A DNA stretch of 50,364 nt from Corynebacterium sp. (lineage in GTDB: Bacteria > Actinomycetota > Actinomycetes > Mycobacteriales > Mycobacteriaceae), in NCBI RefSeq assembly GCF_030152825.1, contig NZ_JASLIP010000011.1, positions 1 to 50,364 on the forward strand, in the 5' to 3' direction. The notes beneath the pieces were generated by a model that worked only from the letters and a program-made list of their open reading frames with translations, did no database searches and was not told the DNA's origin. Made by a program: the position numbers and the translations under genes. This document shows, piece by piece, positions 8,490 to 16,299 of the stretch (position 1 is the stretch's first letter; every line of letters starts with the position of its first letter).

Positions 8490-8820
8490 CCGGCCCGCTG
8501 AATGCTCCATCGATGCGTTTTGCAGAGTTTGATGCCGTTTTCCACCCGATTTCCGGCATCAAACTCTGCAAAACACCCTGAGGGAAGCGAGGAGAAGCCG
8601 GGGAGGAGCTGCGGGGAAGCGAGGGCCGCGGGGGGATGCCCTGAGGGCAGCCGTGGGGGAGCCGGGGTTCCAGCGAGGACGCAATGCAATGGCACAGTAC
8701 GAGAACACCGGGCAACGCGGAGCTTTCAGTGAAAAGGGCGAAGCAGACAGACCGGGGCAGCTACTGTGATGAACACCAAGTATTTTTACACACGAAGCTA
8801 ATAATCGTGAAGGAGCGCCG
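8490..8820. other. Intergenic region between helicase and lipase
   Basis: Contains the first copy of the two-copy inverted-repeat element, then a G-rich purine-skewed stretch at about 8579-8670, then the lipase ribosome-binding site (GAAGGAG, 8809-8815). No gene seen. Confidence 0.7.
8511..8584. repeat. Inverted-repeat element, copy 1
   Basis: Perfect 21-bp arms (8517-8537 and 8554-8574) around a 16-base loop. The arms begin GTTTTGCAGAG and end GATGCCG. The hairpin would be very stable as RNA and could terminate helicase transcription, but the same sequence, including the loop and the flanking CATCGA and CACCCTGAGGG, occurs again after the lipase gene, so it is a dispersed element rather than a one-off terminator. 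Confidence 0.9.
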
Positions 8821-10284
8821 ATGCCCGCCTTTCCTCGCTCACTGAGCACTCGCCCCCGCCGAGCCACCGCCGCGCTGAGCGCCGCGACCCTGGCGTTCGG
8901 GGTTCTTGTCGCAGGGAGTGGGGCCGCCACTCCTGCCCCTGGCTCCTCCGCGGGCGGGGCCGAAAACCCGAACGCAGGCTCCTCCCAGGTCTTCGGTTCC
9001 ATCGCGGACACCACCCCGCGCCCGCTGGTCAACCTCGGCGATCCGATGCGCGACCCAGCCCCGTACACCAAGCCCACTGCGGATTCCGGCCTCGCGTGGA
9101 GCTCGGTCCCGGCATCCCCGGGCGAGCACATCGCGCAGGTCCCGCTTGACGAGTCCCTGCGCCTGGCCAACGCAGGCGCCCAGTACCGCGTCGCGCACTC
9201 CACCACTGACCAGCACGGAAAGGTCGTGGCCTCCACGGGGGCGATCTTCCTCCCCAAGGGCACCCCGCCCGAAGGCGGCTGGCCGGTCCTCGCCTGGGCC
9301 CACGGCACAGTGGGAATGGACGACATTTGCGCACCCAGCATCAACGACCGCGGCGAGCGCGATAGCGCCTACCTGAACCACTGGCTCTCCCAGGGCTATG
9401 CCATCGTCGCCACGGACTATGCGGGGCTCGGTACACCTGGCCTCATGAGCTACCTCAACTCTCAGACCACCGCGGATTCCGTCGTGGATTCCGTGATCGC
9501 CGCCCACAAGGCCGACCTCTCAGCGGCACTCCCCGCAGAGAGCAAGGGCCAGCCCGTGCTCTCCAAGAAGTGGGCCGTGATCGGCCAGTCCCAGGGCGGG
9601 GGCGCGGCACTGAACGTGGCACATGGCGCGACGTCCCGCTCCCAGCCCGCGGGCCTGGACTTCCGGGGCACCGTCGCCACCGGTGCACCCGCTTATATTG
9701 AGGAGATCGTGCTCGCGGGCGGCCCCACCTTCCCGGCTATCCCACTGCCAGCAGGCCTGAACAGCTACGCGCTGTACATTCTCGCCGGGTTCCGCGAGGC
9801 CAACCCCGATATCGACGTGGACTCCGCGCTAACCAAGGAGGGCCGCAAGATGGTCGATGCTTCCCTGAAGAGCTGCCTCTCCGAGACCGCCGACGCCGTC
9901 CGCGGCACCAACCTTGCCCGCGCGTTCAAGAAGCCGTTGCGGGACGTCCCTGGCCTACCGGAGGCGCTGCGCAACTACATGGCGACCCCGACCACCGGCT
10001 ATGACCGTCCGGTCTTCCTCGGCCACGGCCTGGCGGACATGGACGTCCCCACCCCGATCGGGCTCTCCCTGAACACGGAGATGTGGCTCAAGCAGTTCTC
10101 CGGCAGCCCCCGCAACGCGCGCGTGGAGGTCCGCTGGTACCCGACCGACCACGGTGGCACGGTACCGGCGTCCCAGGTTCACTCCACCCCATTCCTGAAG
10201 TCCATCTTCGACGACGACGCCGCTCCGGGTCCCGTCGGCTCGCTCGGTTCCGCCGATCCGTCGGGCGCCCCCGCGAAGTCCTAG
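8821..10284 (+). CDS. Secreted lipase of the LIP family
   Basis: Predicted secreted alpha/beta-hydrolase of 487 residues. The N-terminus is a signal peptide: a basic RPRR segment, a hydrophobic stretch at about residues 17-31, then small residues (SGAA/TPAP) as a likely cleavage site near 36. The nucleophile is S257 in GQSQG; D406 or D408 in GLADMDVP and H444 in TDHGG complete a plausible triad. C170 and C352 could form a disulfide. Overall layout matches the LIP family of secretory triacylglycerol lipases. Start ATG 8821 has a good GAAGGAG. It stands alone between two copies of the inverted-repeat element. Lipid-requiring corynebacteria carry several such lipases, so a role in feeding on host lipids is possible but inferred. 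Confidence 0.88.
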   Translation: MPAFPRSLSTRPRRATAALSAATLAFGVLVAGSGAATPAPGSSAGGAENPNAGSSQVFGSIADTTPRPLVNLGDPMRDPAPYTKPTADSGLAWSSVPASPGEHIAQVPLDESLRLANAGAQYRVAHSTTDQHGKVVASTGAIFLPKGTPPEGGWPVLAWAHGTVGMDDICAPSINDRGERDSAYLNHWLSQGYAIVATDYAGLGTPGLMSYLNSQTTADSVVDSVIAAHKADLSAALPAESKGQPVLSKKWAVIGQSQGGGAALNVAHGATSRSQPAGLDFRGTVATGAPAYIEEIVLAGGPTFPAIPLPAGLNSYALYILAGFREANPDIDVDSALTKEGRKMVDASLKSCLSETADAVRGTNLARAFKKPLRDVPGLPEALRNYMATPTTGYDRPVFLGHGLADMDVPTPIGLSLNTEMWLKQFSGSPRNARVEVRWYPTDHGGTVPASQVHSTPFLKSIFDDDAAPGPVGSLGSADPSGAPAKS

Positions 10285-10312
10285 GCCGTAGTTCCGGCGC
10301 CCCGCACCACAT

Positions 10313-10407
10313 CGACACGTTTTGCAGAGTTTAATGCCGCTTTTCAGCCGATTTCCGGCATCAAACTCTGCAAAACTCCCTAGGAGCTCTGCAAAACACC
10401 CTCAGGG
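10313..10407. repeat. Inverted-repeat element, copy 2 with duplicated tail
   Basis: Arms 10319-10339 and 10356-10376, with a single mismatch between them, and a 16-base loop differing from copy 1 at few positions. Same orientation as copy 1. The outer part of the right arm plus its flank (CTCTGCAAAACACCCT) is repeated once more just downstream (10387-10402), as if by slippage or a second partial insertion. Confidence 0.88.
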
Positions 10408-10410
10408 GAG

Positions 10411-10480
10411 GCCGCGGGGAGCCGCGAGCAAGCCACGGGGAGCCGTGGGGAGCCGTGGGGGGCCGCGCGAGCGGGGGGGG
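10411..10480 (+). repeat. Decamer repeat array with four G-tracts
   Basis: About six imperfect units of GCC(G/A)(C/T)GGGGA, one of them 11 bases long, ending in a run of eight G. Four runs of at least four G (10437-10440, 10447-10450, 10457-10462, 10473-10480) with loops of 6, 6 and 10 bases meet the usual pattern for a G-quadruplex on the plus strand. Confidence 0.75.
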
Positions 10481-10542
10481 AAGCTGTAAGGGTGCCCGCG
10501 GGGCTCCAATGCCGGCTCACATCGGGCCGGTCCCACGACGGA

Positions 10543-10848
10543 TCACATCGGGCCGGCAACCGCCGTAGCGTGCCGACCCTTCAAGGAAATTTCCACGCCC
10601 ACTGTGTCCGGCCCCTCCGGCCCCACCTCACAGCCCACCAGTTCCGCGGCGTTGGCCCGCGCGAGGATCCCGGCAATCCCGCAGGCATCCGCGTCCCCGG
10701 CCACGTGCGCCTGCGCAGCAGACAGTGCCACTAAGTCGGCGGCCACCACCGCCCGCTGGTGAGCGTCCACCTGCCCGAACCCCAGCACGATCACCCCGCA
10801 CAGGGTGATGAGCCCCAAGATGGAGCTAACTCCCGCTGCTGTCGGCAT
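10543..10848 (-). CDS. Small TadE/TadG-like secreted or pilus-associated protein (Rv3654c family)
   Basis: Protein of 101 residues with one N-terminal hydrophobic helix (about residues 7-25) followed by an alanine-rich domain. This matches the last gene of the actinobacterial Tad cluster, Rv3654c in M. tuberculosis, often called TadE-like. Two cysteines (56 and 73) may pair outside the cell. Its start (ATG 10848, strong GGAGGAG upstream) overlaps the end of the previous tadE-like gene by 23 bp, so the two are translationally coupled. It ends the operon. The exact function is unknown; a minor pilin or pilus-assembly role is inferred from context. Confidence 0.78.
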   Translation of the reverse strand: MPTAAGVSSILGLITLCGVIVLGFGQVDAHQRAVVAADLVALSAAQAHVAGDADACGIAGILARANAAELVGCEVGPEGPDTVGVEISLKGRHATAVAGPM

Positions 10849-11146
10849 TGGGCTCCTCCAGGATCGATTCCTCGACGGTGACGTCGAACAGCGGGGCCTG
10901 TTTCGTCAGCCGCACCGTCACCATGGACCACGGCGTCTCCCCCACGGGCTTGCGCGTGATCTCCACCGTCTCCCCCTCGCGGCCGGTGAGTTCGCCATCG
11001 CCCACCCCGAGGGCCGCCATGCGCGCGACATCCCGGGCGCTCGAATGCGCCGCCATGCTGGTCGCCAGAGTGCTGAGCCCCGCGACCAGCAGTCCGACGG
11101 TCACGGCGATGGCGGTCAGTACGGATGCCCCCTCCACCGTGTTCAT
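10826..11146 (-). CDS. TadE-like minor pilin (Rv3655c family)
   Basis: Protein of 106 residues. The N-terminus MNTVEGASVLTAIAVTVGLLVAG has the acidic residue followed by a hydrophobic helix seen in TadE-type pseudopilins; the rest is a small soluble domain. The ATG follows directly after the stop of the Flp-like gene. Probably a minor component of the Tad pilus, inserted in the membrane and processed or assembled with the Flp-like pilin. Confidence 0.8.
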   Translation of the reverse strand: MNTVEGASVLTAIAVTVGLLVAGLSTLATSMAAHSSARDVARMAALGVGDGELTGREGETVEITRKPVGETPWSMVTVRLTKQAPLFDVTVEESILEEPNADSSGS

Positions 11147-11425
11147 CTACTTGCCTTCGCTTAGGGCCCGCTCGAAGATGCCGCTGAGCGCTCTCTCCAC
11201 TGCATCCGACGTCACCACCGTGTACAGCAGCGCCCCGAGCGCCGCGGCAGCCACGCACCCGAGCGCATACTCAATCGTGCTCATCCCAGATTCATCCTCG
11301 TACTGCGCCCTCGCAGCACCCCGAATCCACAGCTCAGCGCGCTGAAACACGGTCAACCCGCCGGAAGTATCCGCAATCGCGATCTCCGTTGTCTGAGTGG
11401 CAGTGTTCTTGGTGTTCATGGTCAT
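11147..11425 (-). CDS. Flp-like pilin, DUF4244 family (Rv3656c-like)
   Basis: Likely major pilin subunit, 92 residues. A polar leader of about 47 residues ends at a prepilin peptidase-like site G-MSTIEY, followed by a hydrophobic helix (ALGCVAAAALGALLYTVV). Glu at +5 and Tyr at +6 after the cut match Flp pilins. The long leader is usual for DUF4244. The start has AAGGGAG about 8 bases upstream. A 138-bp gap separates it from tadBC; pilin genes often have a separate promoter or processed transcript, but I see no clear promoter here. Confidence 0.85.
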   Translation of the reverse strand: MTMNTKNTATQTTEIAIADTSGGLTVFQRAELWIRGAARAQYEDESGMSTIEYALGCVAAAALGALLYTVVTSDAVERALSGIFERALSEGK

Positions 11426-11563
11426 TGTTCTCTCCCTTTCGGTCTCATTTCTTCGGTGTTCTTGTGTCGCCTTTGACGTATGCCTATTTCCTTCATGCCT
11501 TCATTCTTTTGCCCTCGATTTGAGCCCCCTCCTTGTTCCTTTTCGACGTCGCCCCCGCCGGCC

Positions 11564-12724
11564 TTAGATCCCCGCCAGCCCGATGACCAGTGGCACCAAG
11601 CCGATAAGCACGAATGCCGGCAGGAAACACAGGGTCAGCGGTGCGGCGACAGCGATGAGCACGCGTTCCGCACCCGCCTCAACCTGGTTCAGGCTGTGTT
11701 GACGGATGCGCCGAGCCTGGGCCTTCGCGCCGTCGGCCAGCCTGGTCCCGGCCCTGGTCTGCTGAGCCGCCTGGCGTGCCACGGGGCCGTAGTGCTCGTG
11801 GCTTTTCAGTGGCTCCCAGGCCGCCGGGCCTGCTCCCAGCTGGAGCAACGGCTCAACATCGTGGGCCGGCCCCTTGCCCGGCCCGACCGCTACGCCCCAT
11901 GCTGCGGCCACCGGTAGCCCTGCAGCCAGGGCCAGCGCAAAGATGTCCAGGTGCCGGGCGACGGCCAGAGCCTGCCCGGTGGGCCCGGCGCGCCGACCCA
12001 CCCCACCCAGTACCTTGGCGGTCAGCGCCTCGGTCCACAGCACACCGGCGCAGGCGAGCATCGCCCCAATAAGCAGAAGGCCAAGCCCGATCACGCTGCC
12101 GAAAAGCGTGCCGCCGGGGTCCAGTCCCATGCTCTGACCGATGCCCACCGCCCCCACGGGCATCGCGAGCAGCAGTACCTCCGTGAGCCGGGCCCCGGCC
12201 ATCGCCGCTGCGGTTTTCTCTTGCTGGGCAGAGTGCGCTTCCAGATCCGCGACGATGCTGTCCGCCAGCGGCGCGAAGCTCATGCCCGTGCGCTCGGCGA
12301 GCTCCCAGAGTTCGCAGAACTCCTCAACATCCTGGACCACCAGCTTGGCAGGGCTAATCCCCTCTCCAACCGCACGCCTGTCACCCGCAGGGCGAATCTC
12401 TCCCCGGTTCCGCAGCACCGCCGCGGGGCTTGCGCCCAGGCGGACCTGCCCGGCGATGAGTGCCAGCTGTCCGCCGAGCCCCTCCCCGATATGTCCGCCC
12501 TCTCCGACCTCTTCGTCCTCGCAATCCGCGGCCGCGGACTCCACCGCGTCCACCACCCGAGCCCCGGCGGCGACCTCCCGGGCGCAGCTGTCCGCGAGAT
12601 CCCGGAACAGCTCTAGCTGCCGGCGCTGGACCCTCCCATGACGGATCCGCACGCCCACCCGGTAGCCGGTGAACGCCCCCATCGCGGCCACGGCGGTCAG
12701 CGTCAACACGATCAACAAGGTCAT
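11564..12724 (-). CDS. Tad pilus inner-membrane platform, TadB and TadC fused
   Basis: Membrane platform of the Tad secretion/pilus machine, 386 residues. It carries two successive type II secretion F domains. The first (about residues 35-240) has the WELAERTGMSFAPLADSI motif and two following membrane helices, like TadB. The second (about 250-386) ends with the TadC-like stretch APLTLCFLPAFVLIGLVP. M. tuberculosis has these as separate genes, Rv3658c and Rv3657c (recalled). Start ATG 12724 overlaps the tadA stop as ATGA, so translation is coupled; the longer upstream reading frame lies inside tadA. Confidence 0.85.
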   Translation of the reverse strand: MTLLIVLTLTAVAAMGAFTGYRVGVRIRHGRVQRRQLELFRDLADSCAREVAAGARVVDAVESAAADCEDEEVGEGGHIGEGLGGQLALIAGQVRLGASPAAVLRNRGEIRPAGDRRAVGEGISPAKLVVQDVEEFCELWELAERTGMSFAPLADSIVADLEAHSAQQEKTAAAMAGARLTEVLLLAMPVGAVGIGQSMGLDPGGTLFGSVIGLGLLLIGAMLACAGVLWTEALTAKVLGGVGRRAGPTGQALAVARHLDIFALALAAGLPVAAAWGVAVGPGKGPAHDVEPLLQLGAGPAAWEPLKSHEHYGPVARQAAQQTRAGTRLADGAKAQARRIRQHSLNQVEAGAERVLIAVAAPLTLCFLPAFVLIGLVPLVIGLAGI

Positions 12725-13983
12725 GGCAGCTCCTCCCAACCGTCGAGGGGACGCCCGTCCCACACCGGTCGGAGCCGCAGCCCGCGGTGCTTACTTCCTT
12801 CCGGCACCGTTCCCGACTCCCTGTCCGTCACCGCGATCGTGGCCACACGCCGTCGCCCACCCGCGCGTTCCAGATGAACGAGGACGTCGATCCCGTCGGC
12901 AGCCTGCGCATGCAGCGCCTCCGGGTTCATCCCCGCCATCGCCCCGAGCGCGGCCAGCCGGCCCGGCACCGCTGCCACCGAGTTGGCGTGCATCGTGCCG
13001 GCCGACCCGGCGTGCCCCGTATTCAGCGCAACCAATAGATCCGAAACCTCGGCGCCACGGACCTCGCCCACGACGATCCGGTCCGGCCTCATGCGCAAGC
13101 ACTGCCGCAACAGCAGCTGCATCCCGATCTCGCCCGCACCATCAGCGTTCCCTTCACGCGCGGCCAGGGCCACGACGTGCGGATGCACCGGCATGAGCTC
13201 CGGGGTGTCCTCCACCAACACGATGCGCTCGCGCTCGGGAACCTCCCCCAGCAGGGCGGCGAGCAGGGTCGTCTTCCCCGTGCCGGTACCGCCCGTGACC
13301 AACAAATTCTTGCGTGAAAGCACGAGCCTGCGCAGCACGTCGCGCACCTCGGCCGGCATCATTCCCGCCTCGCAGAGATCCTCCAGCCCCAGGCGCCCCC
13401 TCGTCAGCGTCCGCAGGCTCAAACACGCCCCACCCCGCGCCGGTGGCGAGAGCATCGCATGCACCCGCAGGGCCGCGGCGGGAATCCCGGGCGGCAGGTC
13501 GTCGATGATGCCGTCGGCGAAGGGCCGCGCGTCGTCCAGCCGCACCCCACACACCGCGGCGAGCCGTACCGCAAGCTCCCGCACCTCGGGTGGCTCAAGG
13601 CTCACCGGGGTGCGCTCAACGCCGTGACCCCGATCCGCCCACACCGCACCGTCGGGATTGACCACCACGTCGGTCACGCCCGGCTCCGCAAGCACCTCGG
13701 TGAGCACGCCCAGCCCAGAAAGCTCCCGCTGGATATCCCGCAGTTGCCGCACGGTATCCGGGATATTTTCATACGACGTCGCCCCGGTCACCGCCTCCAT
13801 CGCGTTTAGGATTTCGGCCTCGCTGGCCTGCCTGGCGCCCTGCACTGCGAGCTGGTGGCGGACCTTATCCAACAAAGAATTATCGGTGGCCACCGCTGCG
13901 TCAGCGCCTTGCTCCCCGGTTGCCTCAGCCACGGCCCCTCCCGGGATCAGGCGCAGCTTGTTCAGCCCCTCAGCAATCCACAT
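12721..13983 (-). CDS. tadA: Tad pilus assembly ATPase (TadA/CpaF, VirB11-like)
   Basis: Motor ATPase for pilus assembly, 420 residues, cytoplasmic at the inner membrane. Walker A GGTGTGKT is at residues 231-238; the Asp box region VEDTPELMPVHPHVVAL and Walker B RIVVGEVRG (302-310) follow, then the His box TGHAGSAGTMHANS. Start ATG 13983 is inside the end of the ssd gene (14-bp overlap). The frame is open further upstream, but that part lies in ssd and looks like shadow sequence. Confidence 0.95.
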   Translation of the reverse strand: MWIAEGLNKLRLIPGGAVAEATGEQGADAAVATDNSLLDKVRHQLAVQGARQASEAEILNAMEAVTGATSYENIPDTVRQLRDIQRELSGLGVLTEVLAEPGVTDVVVNPDGAVWADRGHGVERTPVSLEPPEVRELAVRLAAVCGVRLDDARPFADGIIDDLPPGIPAAALRVHAMLSPPARGGACLSLRTLTRGRLGLEDLCEAGMMPAEVRDVLRRLVLSRKNLLVTGGTGTGKTTLLAALLGEVPERERIVLVEDTPELMPVHPHVVALAAREGNADGAGEIGMQLLLRQCLRMRPDRIVVGEVRGAEVSDLLVALNTGHAGSAGTMHANSVAAVPGRLAALGAMAGMNPEALHAQAADGIDVLVHLERAGGRRRVATIAVTDRESGTVPEGSKHRGLRLRPVWDGRPLDGWEELP

Positions 13984-15079
13984 CCTGGCCCCTCCCCAGC
14001 GCGCTCGCTCCCGGCAGATACCCCAGGATGCGCGCGCCGAACTGCAGGTCATTGGCGCTCGCCTCGCCTGAACACCCGTCCAGCGGCTCCGCGGCGATCG
14101 CCCCGTCCCACGGCCACAGCTCCACCGGAGCCCTGCCCAGCATCTGCCGCAGCGCGATCGGGGTCTCCAGTCCTGCTTCCTCCCGTAGGACGCCCACCGC
14201 CGGCACATCCACTCCGTCCAGTTCCGCCAGGCATCGGCCCAGCGCGTGCACCCCGGCCACGGTCGGGCGGGTCACGCACACCACGAGGTCAGCGCCCCGA
14301 GCAGCCGGGCCTGGGGCACCTGCCACCGAACTTCGCGATTCGGCCTGCCCTGGCGGTGCCACGTTCCTGACATCCGCCATCGGGTTCACCCGGCCGCGAT
14401 CCACCACCGCGACCCCCGCTGCGAGATAACCCGCGACCCCCGCCACGGGGTACTCCGCAGCGGGCTCCGCCGCCTGCCCGTCCCCAGCGCCGAGCCGCCG
14501 CGAGCGAAATCTCAGCCCTGTCCCGCCCGGCGCGACCGGCCAATCCTCCACCGGAACGCCCTCGCGCTCCCCTATGCCTGGCTCACCCACGCGCCGCCCC
14601 GGCACCGCTTCCCAGCCGAACAGCAGATCGAGCCCCACGGAATCCGGATCGGCGTCCACCAGGCTCACCGGGGTGGCGTCCTGAAAAAGACAGTGCGCCA
14701 GGGCCAGCGCGAGGTGCACCGCGAGGCTGCTGGTGCCCGCCCCACCCTGCACGCCGTGGACGTGGATGCGTGGCGTGTCGATCACACCGAGATTCTCGGC
14801 GAGTTCCAGCGCCCCACCAGCGGTGACGGCTTCGCTCAGGCTCGCGAGCAAGGCGTCGTCGATGCGCCGCAGACCGCGGTGCAGGCCGTTCGGGAACTTC
14901 GACTCCGCCTCGTCCCGCCGCAACTGCTCCCGCCCCGTCGCAGCGACGGCCATGGCGACGGCGTCGGCACTATCGTGATCGGCCACGTCCACGATCACCG
15001 GCGTGCGCAGCATGCCCCGCAGCACCTCCGCGTGCCGCGCCCGGTCTGATCGAAGTAGCTTGCTCCCCCATGCATTCAT
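13970..15079 (-). CDS. ssd: Septum site-determining-like protein Ssd (CpaE/MinD family)
   Basis: Protein of 369 residues related to CpaE/TadZ and MinD. The P-loop is deviant: GVQGGAGTSSLA at residues 109-120 lacks the signature lysines, as known for the mycobacterial Ssd (Rv3660c). A receiver-like N-terminal half precedes the ATPase-like domain. By analogy it localises the Tad machinery and, in mycobacteria, affects septum placement. ATG 15079 is preferred to earlier in-frame codons because the extra residues are composition-biased. First gene of the Tad operon, divergent from the HAD gene, with DnaA-box-like sites in the gap. Confidence 0.85.
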   Translation of the reverse strand: MNAWGSKLLRSDRARHAEVLRGMLRTPVIVDVADHDSADAVAMAVAATGREQLRRDEAESKFPNGLHRGLRRIDDALLASLSEAVTAGGALELAENLGVIDTPRIHVHGVQGGAGTSSLAVHLALALAHCLFQDATPVSLVDADPDSVGLDLLFGWEAVPGRRVGEPGIGEREGVPVEDWPVAPGGTGLRFRSRRLGAGDGQAAEPAAEYPVAGVAGYLAAGVAVVDRGRVNPMADVRNVAPPGQAESRSSVAGAPGPAARGADLVVCVTRPTVAGVHALGRCLAELDGVDVPAVGVLREEAGLETPIALRQMLGRAPVELWPWDGAIAAEPLDGCSGEASANDLQFGARILGYLPGASALGRGQDVDC

Positions 15080-15130
15080 GGCTTCACTCTCACACGCGGG
15101 CACCGGGCACCGACAGGCCTGCCAGCAGCC

Positions 15131-15330
15131 TGTGGACAGACACCCGCCGGGCCGGTGTTCACGCCCCGCTATGGCCCCCGAAGCCCTTTTTTCTGTGGAT
15201 AACCCGCCCCGCCGCGTCACCGGCCACGCCGCCCACCACTCAGCACGCCCCATCACCCACCGCGCCGCCACGCCATTCACCCCATCACGCGTCCGCACCC
15301 ACCCACCGCCCCTGTGAAAACTGTGGACTT
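15131..15330. promoter_or_regulatory. Cluster of DnaA-box-like sites between ssd and the HAD gene
   Basis: TGTGGATAA at 15194-15202 is an exact reverse complement of the consensus DnaA box TTATCCACA. TGTGGACAG (15131-15139) and TGTGGACTT (15322-15330) are weaker copies in the same orientation. All three lie in the 281-bp divergent promoter region, the last within about 20 bp of the HAD -10 hexamer. The rest of the region is C-rich and I see no gene. Confidence 0.4.
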
Positions 15331-15347
15331 TTGTGAATATTGATACC

Positions 15348-15353
15348 TAGAAT
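15348..15353 (+). promoter_or_regulatory. -10 hexamer TAGAAT for leaderless HAD gene
   Basis: TAGAAT, 7 bases, then GTG at 15361. No Shine-Dalgarno sequence upstream of this GTG. This spacing decides the start in favour of GTG 15361 over the in-frame TTG at 15340. Confidence 0.6.
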
Positions 15354-15360
15354 TGATGCC

Positions 15361-16254
15361 GTGACGCCTCTACCCAGGATCAGCAACCGCATCGCGAGCC
15401 GCCGGACGGCCCCAGGTCGCACGGCCCGGCGCACGCTCGCGGTGTTCGACCTGGATAAAACCATCGTGGATACCAGCGCCTCCATGGCCTACGGTCGCCC
15501 GATGGCCAAGCGCGGGATCATCACCACGGGGGAAATGCTGCGCATCGGCGCGATGCTGTTCAGCTACATGATGACCACCCACACGGACGAGAACCTGGAC
15601 GCCACCAAGGAAGCCCTGGCCTCCATGATCCGCAACCGCCCCGCGGCCTCCCTGCGCGCCATCGCAGAGGACGCGCTGCAGGAGGTGCTGATCCCTTATG
15701 TCTACGCCGAGGCCCGCGACTTCATCTTCGAGCACCACAAGTTGGGCCACGACGTCGCCATCATCACCGCATCCGCCCGCGTCCTGGTGGACCCCATCGC
15801 CCGCGAGCTCAAGGCGGACTACCTGATCGCCACCGAGCTAGAGGAGATCGACGGCACGTACACCGGCAAGGTTCTGCACTTCAACAAGGGGCAGGCGAAG
15901 GTGGACAAGCTGATGGAGCTGGTCGAGCGCGGTGGCTACGACCTCTCCCGCAGCTACGCCTACACGGATTCCCACACCGACCTGCCCCTGCTTGAGGCAG
16001 TCGGCCACCCCTATGCGATCAACCCGGATCGCCAGCTACGCAAGATCGCCCGCGAGCGGGACTGGCCGATCGAGTACTTCAGCCGCCCGGAACCGCTCTT
16101 CAAACCGGGCAAGGTCATCGCTGGCGCGGGGACGCTCGCGCTCATCGGCGCGGCCACCACCGGCCTGATCCTGTGGTTACGCCAGCGCGCTCAGGACGTC
16201 GGTTCCGCCAGCACCCCGCAGCTCCTGGCGCGCCTCATTCCGCGTCGCGCCTAG
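15361..16254 (+). CDS. HAD-superfamily phosphatase (SerB-like, HAD-IB), membrane anchored
   Basis: Predicted phosphatase of 297 residues. The catalytic motif FDLDKT puts the nucleophile at D30 and the acid at D32; motif II is in AIITASARVLVDPIA, and motif III in YTDSHTDLPLLEAVGHPYAINPD. These resemble phosphoserine phosphatase-like HAD-IB enzymes. A hydrophobic segment near the C-terminus (AGAGTLALIGAATTGLILWL) suggests a membrane anchor. The substrate is unknown. M. tuberculosis Rv3661 has the same position, divergent from ssd (recalled). Confidence 0.88.
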   Translation: MTPLPRISNRIASRRTAPGRTARRTLAVFDLDKTIVDTSASMAYGRPMAKRGIITTGEMLRIGAMLFSYMMTTHTDENLDATKEALASMIRNRPAASLRAIAEDALQEVLIPYVYAEARDFIFEHHKLGHDVAIITASARVLVDPIARELKADYLIATELEEIDGTYTGKVLHFNKGQAKVDKLMELVERGGYDLSRSYAYTDSHTDLPLLEAVGHPYAINPDRQLRKIARERDWPIEYFSRPEPLFKPGKVIAGAGTLALIGAATTGLILWLRQRAQDVGSASTPQLLARLIPRRA

Positions 16255-16299
16255 TAGAACCAGCGCCCAGCTGACACCGGGGTGGCTGCTGCTCCGCTT

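Noticed and set aside
8511..8584. CRISPR repeat or simple terminator
   Set aside because: There is no spacer-repeat array; a simple terminator does not explain a second copy with the same loop and flanks 1.8 kb away.
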